Positions 6,630 to 12,014 of a DNA stretch of 12,014 nt are shown here, in pieces. The DNA is from an uncultured Ruminococcus sp. (GTDB lineage: Bacteria; Bacillota; Clostridia; Oscillospirales; Acutalibacteraceae): positions 1-12,014 of the forward strand of contig UQQD01000035.1 in NCBI GenBank assembly GCA_900543095.1, in the 5' to 3' direction. The position numbers and the translations under genes were made by a program. Numbering within the stretch: the stretch's first letter is position 1; each line of letters begins with the position of its first letter. Under the pieces are notes generated by a model. The model was not told where the DNA came from. It did no database searches and saw only the letters and a program-made list of their open reading frames with translations.

Positions 6630-6893
6630 TCAGATTTGCTCTGCATCTCCCAATATTTTGACAGCCTCGTTAAGGGCGGATTTTTCATCTGCTCCGCTGC
6701 ATACAAGCTCAAATTCACTCACGCAGTTAAAGCAGGACGCAAGAGTACCTATTATACTTTTGGCGTTGTAGAAGCTTGTTCCGAGTTTTATGGTCACGTC
6801 GCAATCATACTTTTCCATTGCATTTACAAAGTTGGAAATAGGAACAGGCTTTATCGGTTTTTGTACCTTTAACGAAAGGCTTTTTGACACCAT
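6630..6893 (-). CDS. HPr-like protein lacking the active-site histidine (Crh-like)
   Basis: The 87-residue protein aligns without gaps to Bacillus HPr over its core: KYD at 28-30, KSIIG at 45-49 with Ser46, and SGADE at 66-70. At the PTS phosphorylation site the family motif (G-I/L-H15-x-R17-P18-A) reads P13-I-K-P-V-P18-I, so His15 is Lys and Arg17 is Val. It therefore cannot carry phosphate from Enzyme I. Ser46, the target of HPr kinase in Firmicutes, is kept. This is the pattern of Crh (His15 to Gln, Ser46 kept), which acts as a cofactor of the repressor CcpA instead of in sugar transport. The start MVSKS is chosen because GGAGGG (6905-6900) lies 6 nt upstream; a 13-residue longer reading lacks such a site. 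It is last in the minus-strand group, 77 nt after queH, followed by a terminator. Confidence 0.85.
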   Translation of the reverse strand: MVSKSLSLKVQKPIKPVPISNFVNAMEKYDCDVTIKLGTSFYNAKSIIGTLASCFNCVSEFELVCSGADEKSALNEAVKILGDAEQI

Positions 6894-6912
6894 AAAAATC
6901 CCTCCGGTCAAA

Positions 6913-6932
6913 ATGATATATACTAATATCAT
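6913..6932. promoter_or_regulatory. Inverted repeat upstream of the HPr-like gene
   Basis: ATGATAT (6913-6919) and ATATCAT (6926-6932) form a perfect 7-bp inverted repeat around ATACTA, just upstream of the ribosome binding site. Its size and symmetry suit a repressor operator. No clear promoter pair could be fixed around it. Confidence 0.3.
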
Positions 6933-6970
6933 TCCAACCTAAGGGAGCATTTATTCACTGAAAAAATATT

Positions 6971-7597
6971 TTATGAATCAGACGGTGCTTTGGCTTTGCT
7001 GAATATGCACCCGCAGTAGTTCTGACGGTAAAGCTCATATTTATGCGATAAAACTATCGACCGCTTATAGCCCTCACGTTTTTTAAAATCACTGAAAAGC
7101 CATTTTACGCCGTATTTTCTGCCGAGCTGTTCCCCGATTTGATTGAGCAGATCGGCATTTTTCAGCGGACTTATCGTAAGCGTAGTTGTAAAGTAGTCAA
7201 ATCCGAGCTCCTTTGCCTTTTTTGCACTTTCACCAAGTCTGAGCCTAAAACACTCGGCGCACCGTCTGCCGCCCTCAGGCTCGTTTTCAAGCCCTTTGAC
7301 AACATCAAAAAATCGGTGCGGAGTATATTCTCCCTCAATGATACTGACGGGATTTTTAAAATTCATCAATGATATAAGACGCTTTTCCTCATTTAGCCGA
7401 TATTCGTATTCCTCTTTTACGGAAATATTCGGGTTATAATAAAAAACCGTAATGTTAAAATACTCTGACAGATATTCAAGGCAATAGCTTGAACACGGCG
7501 CACAACAGGCGTGAAGAAAAAGGCTCGGCACCGAGTCCTGTTCAACACAGCGCTGTATCACCTTATCAAGCTCTTTTTGATAATTCATCTTATTCAT
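6971..7597 (-). CDS. queH: Epoxyqueuosine reductase QueH
   Basis: The 208-residue protein is QueH (DUF208), which carries out the last step of queuosine synthesis, reduction of epoxyqueuosine to queuosine in tRNA, and replaces the unrelated cobalamin enzyme QueG. All signature cysteines are present: HACCAPC (Cys31, Cys32, Cys35), RRCAECFRLRL (Cys113, Cys116) and YRQNYCGC (Cys195, Cys197). These hold a [4Fe-4S] cluster and a second metal in the studied enzyme. The ATG at 7597 lies inside the end of the upstream HAD gene (8-nt overlap); a second in-frame ATG at 7588 is possible. Neither has a strong ribosome binding site, so coupling to the upstream gene is likely. No other queuosine genes (queC, queD, queE, tgt) are nearby. 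Confidence 0.93.
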   Translation of the reverse strand: MNKMNYQKELDKVIQRCVEQDSVPSLFLHACCAPCSSYCLEYLSEYFNITVFYYNPNISVKEEYEYRLNEEKRLISLMNFKNPVSIIEGEYTPHRFFDVVKGLENEPEGGRRCAECFRLRLGESAKKAKELGFDYFTTTLTISPLKNADLLNQIGEQLGRKYGVKWLFSDFKKREGYKRSIVLSHKYELYRQNYCGCIFSKAKAPSDS

Positions 7598-8249
7598 AGC
7601 TGCAAATATAATCTAACAATTCCTTTGCTGTTTCGGCAACAAACGGTGCACCCGTGCTTTTGAGTTCATCTTTTCCACGGAAGCCCCACACAACGCCCGA
7701 CATCGGCACACCTGCGTTTTTGGCTGTATAAACATCAACATCGCTGTCGCCTATATACATACATTCCTCTTTTGATATTCCGTGTTTTTCAAGCATCGCA
7801 AGCAACGCCTCGCCGCTGGGCTTGCGCTTGTACTGAGGCTTTTGCCCCCACGCTTCGGCAAAACTATGATCGGGATATACCTTTTTGAGTATATTTCCGA
7901 CAAATTCATCGGGCTTGTTTGACAAAACAGCCGTCATTATTCCTTTGACCGAAAGCGCAGACAGCATTTCCGCACAACCGTCATACGGAGTAGTATTGTC
8001 GTTGCAGTGTATTGCATATTCTCGGTTAAAAGTATCCTCAACGACCTTAAAAAGCTCTTTGTTATCGGCAAAACAGCCCATCGCTTTGGTTATCATCACT
8101 TCTCTGCCGTTGCCGACATATTGATTATAGTTTTCAATAGGTTTTTCTTCAAGTCCTGCTTTTTTCAGACCCTTGTTTACGCTGAGTGCCAAATCGACAA
8201 GCGAATTAACCAGCGTACCGTCCAAATCAAACACAACAAATTTTATCAT
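7590..8249 (-). CDS. HAD hydrolase, phosphoglycolate phosphatase-like
   Basis: The 219-residue HAD subfamily IA protein has all four motifs intact: FDLDGT with Asp8 and Asp10, Ser110 in LSNK, Lys143, and GDSDVD with Asp168 and Asp172. A helical cap lies at about 15-85. The set resembles Gph (phosphoglycolate phosphatase), but substrates of this family cannot be read from sequence, so a general phosphatase of small phosphorylated metabolites is the safe call. It starts 3 nt after the stop of the cyclase-type gene and overlaps queH by 8 nt, so the three are surely co-transcribed. It is a useful contrast with the motif-deficient HAD protein at 168-821. Confidence 0.9.
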   Translation of the reverse strand: MIKFVVFDLDGTLVNSLVDLALSVNKGLKKAGLEEKPIENYNQYVGNGREVMITKAMGCFADNKELFKVVEDTFNREYAIHCNDNTTPYDGCAEMLSALSVKGIMTAVLSNKPDEFVGNILKKVYPDHSFAEAWGQKPQYKRKPSGEALLAMLEKHGISKEECMYIGDSDVDVYTAKNAGVPMSGVVWGFRGKDELKSTGAPFVAETAKELLDYICSYE

Positions 8250-8252
8250 AAA

Positions 8253-8846
8253 TCAGTTAAGCCCCTTTTCCTGCTCAAAAAGAATTGCTCTGCACGGTGC
8301 GGCCTCAAGTCCTCCGAGCTTTATCGGAAAGGCACAGAGGTCATATTCGCCGTCATCTATTGCAGACAGATTCAGGTTTTCAAGCACAACGATTCCGGCT
8401 CTTGCAAGCTCAAAATGCGTCCTTTCTTCATCAAACGGCGGAGCTATGGAATCGGCGTCGCTGCCAACCAAAACCACCCTGCTTGACGCAAGGACAACAG
8501 CCGCAGACTGCGATAAAAATGTTCTTCCTTCACCGTGAAAAAGCAGCCGCCTTTTGCAATAGGGCAAAAGTCTTTCCATATCTTCACCCGTAAGTATTCC
8601 GTCAACCGAGATAACTGTACATTTTCCGTAAAAAGTGTTGAGACGTATCTTGTCAATCGGACTTCCGTCATCGCAAAAATGCAGAGGAGCGTCAATATGC
8701 GTTCCGCAATGCGTTGTTGCGTAAACCGCCGTCAAATTACACACATCTCCGTTTTCAAGGCTTTTTAGCCGTTCTACCGTTGTTTCGGGATCGCCCTTAT
8801 AAACCGCAGTTTTTAATGCGTCCTTTGAAATATCGTGAATAATCAT
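8253..8846 (-). CDS. Cyclase / kynurenine-formamidase-fold metal hydrolase
   Basis: The 197-residue protein belongs to the cyclase family (PF04199), which includes bacterial kynurenine formamidase KynB. The metal signature HCGTHIDAPLHF at 46-57 supplies His46, His50 and Asp52; His144 and Glu156 (GIVVLENLNL) match the remaining ligands seen in KynB. Length is near the ~200-210 typical of the family. There is no tryptophan-degradation gene nearby, and many family members act on other cyclic amides or esters, so the substrate is open. It is the first gene of the minus-strand operon and has a promoter at 8881-8910. The GGGGGCGG before the ATG is only a modest ribosome binding site. Confidence 0.88.
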   Translation of the reverse strand: MIIHDISKDALKTAVYKGDPETTVERLKSLENGDVCNLTAVYATTHCGTHIDAPLHFCDDGSPIDKIRLNTFYGKCTVISVDGILTGEDMERLLPYCKRRLLFHGEGRTFLSQSAAVVLASSRVVLVGSDADSIAPPFDEERTHFELARAGIVVLENLNLSAIDDGEYDLCAFPIKLGGLEAAPCRAILFEQEKGLN

Positions 8847-8880
8847 TTTACCGCCCCCGCTTTCCTGCTTGTTACCTTAT

Positions 8881-8910
8881 ATTTTAACACAAATCATAGG
8901 CGGTTGTACA
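8881..8910 (-). promoter_or_regulatory. Promoter of the cyclase-HAD-queH operon
   Basis: On the minus strand TGTACA (8910-8905), an 18-nt spacer and TAAAAT (8886-8881), with the extended -10 dinucleotide (TG-T-TAAAAT). It would start transcription near 8874, some 28 nt before the ATG at 8846. Confidence 0.6.
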
Positions 8911-8956
8911 GTATTTTTTGCTTTTTATGAGCATATATTCCTTGTTTTGACAAGGT

Positions 8957-9077
8957 TTAGATCGGAGCAACACTCAGCTTTGTTTGAAAAGAGCAGAGCT
9001 TGCAACCGATTGCAAACAGTACAAAAAACGTTAGCTCCTCAGAATTTCAGTGGGAGATCATAATTCCTACTGAAATT
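8957..9077 (+). repeat. Dispersed palindromic repeat, copy C (two-domain)
   Basis: Domain 1 runs from TTAGATCGGAGCAAC to GTTAGCTCC (8957-9039). The ends pair as GGAGC-AAC with GTT-A-GCTCC. Inside are CTCAGCT/AGCAGAG (one mismatch) and TTGCAA-CCGA-TTGCAA. Domain 2 (9043-9077) is a 9-bp stem AATTTCAGT/ACTGAAATT extended by G-T, GGA/TCC. The domain 2 stem differs in sequence from copy B but keeps its pairing. The copy lies between the MATE gene and the cyclase operon promoter, and the frameshifted MATE reading frame runs into it. Confidence 0.75.
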
Positions 9078-10476
9078 TTGAAACGGCACCCGCCGCCAAA
9101 AGGCGGTGGGACATCTGCACTAAGGTTATGCCGATTTTAATTTTTTGTCTGAATTTTTCTTCATAATTATGATATATGCCGCAACACAGATTATGGACGG
9201 AGATTACCGAACCGGCAGGTGCGGCAAGTCCCATCGGAAACAGCGTGTCCGAAAAAGCCTTTGACGCAAAATAGGCTATCGGTATTCGGGCAAGTATAAT
9301 TGACAAAAAGTTGTGCAAAAACGATATTCCCGATTTGCCGCAAGCACAAAAATAACCGCTGAAACAAAAATGCACTCCGGCAAGTATGCAGTCCCAAACA
9401 TAGCCGTGCATATACTGACCGCCGAGCATTATTACGGTCGGGTCATCGGTGAACAGTCCAACTGCTCCCTCGGCAAAAAACTGCATCAAAACCGCCGAAA
9501 TCACGCCGAACACAACATTTATCACGACTGCATACCAAAGCGTACGCCTTGCACGTTCGGGCTTGCCTGCGCCGATATTCTGTGAAGAAATTACGGATAC
9601 TGTAGAAAGCAGTGACGACGGCACAAGGAACAAAATTCCTATGAGCTTTTCCACAATACCGACAGCCGCCGCATCGCTAAGACCGCGTCTGTTTGCTATT
9701 ATCGTTATCAGAATGAAGGATATTTGAATGAACCCGTCCTGAAGAGCAATCGGAACTCCGATTTTCAGTATGTTTTTGTTAATGACACGGTCGGGCTTTA
9801 AATCTTTAAGACTTATCTTTATGAGATTTTTACGTTTTAATATAACAATAAGCGAAATTATCACGCTTATCGTCTGCGACAATGTGGTTCCGAGTGCGGC
9901 GCCTGCCGTGCCGAGTCCGAAAGCCCCGATAAACAGGTAATCAAGGACTATATTTGCCGCACAAGCTATTGCTATAAAGTACATCGGACTTTTGGAGTCG
10001 CCCATTCCGCGGAAAATAGAACTGATGATATTATATGCCGTGATAAACGGAATACCCATAAAACATATAGTTAGGTACGATACTGTGCCGTCAACAGCCT
10101 CTTCAGGCGTTGACACAACCGCAACTATAGGTTTTACAAGCAACAACAGCACAGCTGTAAGAACTGCCGCCACAATCATAAACAGAGTTACCGTATTGCC
10201 GATCTCATTTGCGGTGCGCTTTTTGTTGCCTGCTCCTACCGAACGCCCGATAAGCACGGTTGAGCCCATTGCAAGTCCGACTATCATAACTGTCAGCATA
10301 TACATAACCTGACTGCCGACAGACACAGCGGTAGTGCTGTCTATACTGTCAAATTGTCCGATTATAAACAGATCCGCCATTCCGTATAGCGTCTGCAAAA
10401 AATATGACAGAAGATAGGGAAGCGAAAAAAATATTATGTTTTTCAGTATGCTGCCTTGAGAAAGATTGCGTTTCAT
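9067..10476 (-). CDS. MATE-family efflux transporter, frameshifted near the C-terminus
   Basis: A 12-helix multidrug and toxic compound extrusion protein, which would export cationic compounds or metabolites using a Na+ or H+ gradient. The N half shows the family pattern LPYLLSYFLQTLYGMADLFIIG (helix 1), with the GRSVGAGN loop at 77-84 and FRGMGDSKSP after helix 4; the second half repeats it (GVPIALQDGFIQ, SQNIGAGKPERARR). As read it is 469 residues, but after Val427 (ISV) the frame changes: the next-frame translation is IICVAAYIIIMKKNSDKK..., a normal last helix and basic tail ending at TAA 9128-9126. One extra base at 9195/9196 (GG on plus) accounts for this; the corrected protein would have 449 residues. 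In the uncorrected form the last 42 residues are non-native and the final helix is lost. It lies alone between terminator hairpins. Confidence 0.9.
   Translation of the reverse strand: MKRNLSQGSILKNIIFFSLPYLLSYFLQTLYGMADLFIIGQFDSIDSTTAVSVGSQVMYMLTVMIVGLAMGSTVLIGRSVGAGNKKRTANEIGNTVTLFMIVAAVLTAVLLLLVKPIVAVVSTPEEAVDGTVSYLTICFMGIPFITAYNIISSIFRGMGDSKSPMYFIAIACAANIVLDYLFIGAFGLGTAGAALGTTLSQTISVIISLIVILKRKNLIKISLKDLKPDRVINKNILKIGVPIALQDGFIQISFILITIIANRRGLSDAAAVGIVEKLIGILFLVPSSLLSTVSVISSQNIGAGKPERARRTLWYAVVINVVFGVISAVLMQFFAEGAVGLFTDDPTVIMLGGQYMHGYVWDCILAGVHFCFSGYFCACGKSGISFLHNFLSIILARIPIAYFASKAFSDTLFPMGLAAPAGSVISVHNLCCGIYHNYEEKFRQKIKIGITLVQMSHRLLAAGAVSKFQ
9089..9110 (+). repeat. GC-rich hairpin downstream of the MATE gene
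   Basis: CCCGCCGCC (9089-9097) and GGCGGTGGG (9102-9110) pair over 9 positions around AAAA, with one G-U wobble on the plus strand and an A-C mismatch on the minus strand. No T-run follows on either strand, so it is a poor intrinsic terminator for the MATE transcript. It may be a third module of the adjacent repeat: the flank ACATCTGCAC resembles ACATTTGTGC after copy B. Confidence 0.55.
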
Positions 10477-10560
10477 AAATCCTTCACTTCCTTATTTTTA
10501 GCTGTTTTTGTTTAAAGAGCAGGACATCGGCATTTAGTTTCCACAATAAAAATTTTTATA

Positions 10561-10591
10561 AAAGCCTCCTACAGATACGGCAGGAAGCTTT
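10561..10591 (-). terminator. Second hairpin downstream of the four-helix protein gene
   Basis: On the minus strand AAAGCTTCCT pairs with AGGAGGCTTT over 10 positions with one U-G wobble, followed by a short U-rich stretch. It may be a backup terminator after 10617-10652, or part of the MATE gene's upstream region. Confidence 0.4.
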
Positions 10592-10604
10592 GTGTATATA
10601 TTCA

Positions 10605-10652
10605 GTAAATTTAAAAGGCTCTATAATAAATGTTGGGGTAACAAATAGAGCC
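10605..10652 (-). terminator. Intrinsic terminator of the four-helix bundle gene
   Basis: Perfect 8-bp stem GGCTCTAT (10617-10624) / ATAGAGCC (10645-10652), with an inner TGTT/AACA pairing around GGGGT. On the minus strand it is followed by TTTTAAATTT (10616-10607). It lies 13 nt after the stop codon at 10665. Confidence 0.65.
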
Positions 10653-10664
10653 ATTTAAAATAAT

Positions 10665-11012
10665 TTATTTGTTATTTTGTTTCGCCGTATTGATTGATGA
10701 AATGAGCATTTTTTTGATTTCAATACAATCGTTAATTATTGATGTTTCCGAACAATAACCGATTTCAATTAGTAATTCAAGCCAATATTCGGTTTCGGCA
10801 CATTCTTTGAGCGCAATTTGCAATTTTGCTATGAAATCTGCTTTACTATGTGCATAAAACGATTCTCTGATATTTGCACCGATACTTGTACCCGAACGCA
10901 AAAGCTGATTCGATAATACCGTTTCATGTTTTGCTTTTTTTACCTGATTGCAGATTTGAATAATTCTAAGTGCAAAAGCTTTTGATTTTATTATTAATGG
11001 GCTTTCTGACAT
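10665..11012 (-). CDS. Four-helix bundle protein (S23 / 23S rRNA intervening-sequence type)
   Basis: The 115-residue all-helical protein carries the family signature from LLRSGTSIGANI (38-48) through SKADFIAKLQIALKE (56-70) to ETEYWLELL (73-81). Relatives were first found as ORFs in intervening sequences of 23S rRNA genes. The same fold is used by Avd, an accessory protein of diversity-generating retroelements. No reverse transcriptase, template repeat or rRNA gene is visible here, so it is a stand-alone member of unknown function. A GGTGA (11023-11019) 6 nt before the ATG supports the start. Local base composition is more AT-rich than the neighbouring MATE gene. Upstream is an inverted repeat (11040-11128) and downstream a terminator, so it may be a small inserted unit. 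Confidence 0.88.
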   Translation of the reverse strand: MSESPLIIKSKAFALRIIQICNQVKKAKHETVLSNQLLRSGTSIGANIRESFYAHSKADFIAKLQIALKECAETEYWLELLIEIGYCSETSIINDCIEIKKMLISSINTAKQNNK

Positions 11013-11039
11013 TTAATTTCACCATTTAACTATTGGTTT

Positions 11040-11128
11040 CACCTATTCATCATTAACTCTTACTTATTACTTTCAAAAATCCCTTTGCACGATTTAGTGA
11101 AAAATGAAAAGTTAATAATGAATAAGTA
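11040..11128. repeat. 89-bp element with imperfect 22-bp inverted ends
   Basis: The left arm (11040-11061, containing ATTCATCATTAACT) and the right arm (11107-11128, containing AGTTAATAATGAAT) are reverse complements at 18 of 22 positions around a 45-nt centre. It has the form of a small MITE-like insertion or a relic of one. No target duplication could be fixed. It lies between the four-helix gene and the tRNA-Cys terminator. Confidence 0.5.
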
Positions 11129-11160
11129 AAATCCCGAAAGCTGACGCTAATCGGGATTTT
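11128..11160 (-). terminator. Terminator following tRNA-Cys
   Basis: Perfect 10-bp stem AAAATCCCGA (11128-11137) / TCGGGATTTT (11151-11160), with an inner AGC/GCT pair in the loop. On the minus strand it directly follows the CCA end of tRNA-Cys and ends in TTTT. It shares its outermost base with the inverted-repeat element at 11040-11128. Confidence 0.8.
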
Positions 11161-11235
11161 TGGAGGTGACACCCGGATTTGAACCGGGGAATCAGGGTTT
11201 TGCAGACCCATGCCTTACCGCTTGGCTATGTCGCC
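11161..11235 (-). tRNA. tRNA-Cys (anticodon GCA) with a mismatched acceptor stem
   Basis: The minus strand reads acceptor GGCGACA, D arm GCC...GGC, anticodon loop CTGCAAA (GCA, cysteine), T arm CCCGG-TTCAAAT-CCGGG, acceptor TGTCACC, discriminator T and encoded CCA (11163-11161). The discriminator T fits tRNA-Cys. The acceptor has a C-A mismatch at 3:70 (GGCGACA needs TGTCGCC; TGTCACC needs GGTGACA) and a T-T at 27:43. The terminator side matches the main part of the window; the 5' side adjoins the AT-rich segment. The gene may be a hybrid of two tRNA-Cys genes. Confidence 0.93.
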
Positions 11236-11544
11236 ATTATAAATGAAATTTATAATGATTATAAATATGAAGAAATAAATGAAACTACTTTAAAAAATAT
11301 TTTTAGTACAGAACAATATAAAAACTATGAAATAAGTGAACCAATAAAAAAAGATTTTCAAAACGAAACTTATTGGATCTTAAATTGTAGTAAAGATGAT
11401 CTTAAGGTTTCATTTATTTATTTTCAAAAAGACATAAATAATTATTTTGAAATTGTTATTTCTAATGATGCTTTTTATCATGATTATCCTAGTGAAAAAG
11501 CTATTAATGAAGTTTTAACAATATTAAAAAATGCCAAAAAATAA
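11236..11544 (+). pseudogene. Start-less ORF, 5' end lost at the tRNA-Cys junction
   Basis: An open frame of 102 codons begins immediately after the tRNA (IINEIYNDYKYEE...) and ends at TAA 11542-11544. It has no in-frame ATG, GTG or TTG in its first part. The frame can be extended only backward through the antisense of the tRNA to a TTG at 11179, which is not credible as protein. It is rich in Asn, Lys, Ile and Glu, and one full sequence line inside it (11281-11340) has 11 G or C in 60. I recognise no family. It may be the C-terminal part of a small cytosolic protein cut off at the junction; initiation at ATT is a less likely alternative. Confidence 0.5.
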
Positions 11545-11563
11545 ACAGCTTTTAGCTGTTTTT
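11543..11563. terminator. Bidirectional terminator between convergent AT-rich genes
   Basis: AAACAGCT (11543-11550) / AGCTGTTT (11554-11561) has a TTT loop, with As before and Ts after it. It serves the plus-strand ORF ending at 11544 and the minus-strand transporter ending at 11552. It overlaps the last codons of the transporter. Confidence 0.7.
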
Positions 11564-12014
11564 ATGTGCTTCATAAATAATAAAAGCCAAAGTCATGCCA
11601 CCAATAATATTTCCTAAAGTGACAGGAATAATGTTATTTAAAAGCATTTCTTTAATGGTTATAGCTTTACTTCCTAAATGAGCAGCAAAAATATAATACA
11701 TATTAGCAACTACATGTTCAAGACCTAAAACTATAAATAAAAATATAGGAATAAAAATTACTAACATTTTTTTTTGAATTGTTTTAACTGAAAAACTAAG
11801 TAATACTGCCATACATACTAAAATATTACATAAAATTCCTTTAAAAAAAGCTTCTAAAAAATCAAAATTTATTTTATTATAAGCTGTAGTATAAATCGAT
11901 TCAACATTTAAACAACCAGCTATTTTTAACATATAAGCAATAAAAATAGCCCCAATAAAGTTACCAATAAATACTATAATTAAATTAGCTATCATTTCTT
12001 TAAATGTTATTTCT
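11552..12014 (-). CDS. Formate/nitrite transporter family protein, C-terminal part
   Basis: The frame stays open from the stop at 11552 to the right edge of the window, continuing upstream of the first visible Met (11995) as EITFKE, so the gene is cut by the window. About 154 residues of a family that is usually 250-290 long are visible. The FNT (FocA/NirC) signature GLEHVVANMYYIF is clear, as are the helix GNFIGAIFIAYML and the final helix GNIIGGMTLAFIIYEAH. Such proteins form pentameric channels for formate, nitrite, hydrosulfide or lactate in the cytoplasmic membrane. Codon use is extremely AT-rich (mostly AAA, ATT, TTA), unlike genes left of 11160. Confidence 0.88.
   Translation of the reverse strand, partial: EITFKEMIANLIIVFIGNFIGAIFIAYMLKIAGCLNVESIYTTAYNKINFDFLEAFFKGILCNILVCMAVLLSFSVKTIQKKMLVIFIPIFLFIVLGLEHVVANMYYIFAAHLGSKAITIKEMLLNNIIPVTLGNIIGGMTLAFIIYEAHKNS

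Noticed and set aside
8007..8593. Several overlapping plus-strand frames opposite the HAD and cyclase-type genes
   Set aside because: All antisense to genes with intact catalytic motifs; mutually overlapping, none with domain features.
2756..9077. CRISPR array interpretation of the repeats
   Set aside because: Copies are 85-120 bp, kilobases apart and with no regular spacers.
10477..10600. Riboswitch upstream of the MATE gene
   Set aside because: MATE genes can be riboswitch-controlled, but no known aptamer pattern could be matched in this leader.
10617..10652. Possible ISL3-type insertion sequence end
   Set aside because: Only a resemblance from memory. No matching opposite end, target duplication or transposase in the window; a terminator for the upstream gene explains the hairpin.
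10665..11012. Diversity-generating retroelement through the Avd-like fold
   Set aside because: No reverse transcriptase, no template/variable repeat pair and no target gene are present.
11179..11235. N-terminal 19 codons of the plus-strand ORF reading through the tRNA
   Set aside because: These codons are the antisense of tRNA-Cys; they are not protein.

Overview
The window reads as a chromosomal stretch of an anaerobic, low-to-mid GC Firmicute, most like a gut Clostridia of the Ruminococcus/Oscillospiraceae type. The signs are a class III (oxygen-sensitive) ribonucleotide reductase, QueH instead of QueG, an HPr-like regulator, strong purine-rich ribosome binding sites and typical sigma-A promoters. 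The lineage is inferred from gene style, not from a search. The last ~780 bases (from about 11236) are far more AT-rich and look like a different genome.

Layout. 1-65: tRNA-Pro(TGG), minus strand, cut by the window edge, with a perfect consensus promoter. 168-821: HAD-like protein (minus) that has lost the catalytic aspartates of motif I. 1046-2707: O-antigen ligase/polymerase-type membrane protein (plus), with its own promoter and a shared bidirectional terminator. 2846-5577: nrdD-nrdG (minus, 1-nt overlap). 5902-6528: divergent Crp/Fnr-type regulator (plus); the shared intergenic region carries candidate NrdR boxes, a Crp/Fnr-style palindrome and a copy of a dispersed repeat. 6630-8846: a compact minus-strand group made of cyclase/formamidase-fold hydrolase, phosphoglycolate-phosphatase-like HAD, QueH and an HPr homologue without the active-site His. 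9067-10476: MATE efflux protein (minus) with a +1 frameshift near its C-terminus. 10665-11012: four-helix bundle (S23/IVP-type) protein. 11161-11235: tRNA-Cys(GCA) with a mismatched acceptor stem. 11236-end: AT-rich segment with a start-less ORF and the C-terminal part of a formate/nitrite transporter.

How it fits together. nrdDG supplies deoxynucleotides without oxygen, and the neighbouring regulator plausibly reads redox or metabolic state. The 8846-6630 genes are packed (3-nt gap, then 8-nt overlap) and probably form one operon with a promoter at 8881-8910 and a terminator at 6548-6578. No defence system, CRISPR array, transposase or phage module is visible.

Most worth a second look: (1) two signalling/hydrolase homologues stripped of catalytic residues, the HAD at 168-821 and the Crh-like HPr at 6630-6893; (2) a modular, palindrome-rich intergenic repeat present three times in the same orientation; (3) the tRNA-Cys junction, which looks like a chimeric join; (4) the MATE frameshift; (5) the regulatory region between nrdD and the Crp/Fnr gene.
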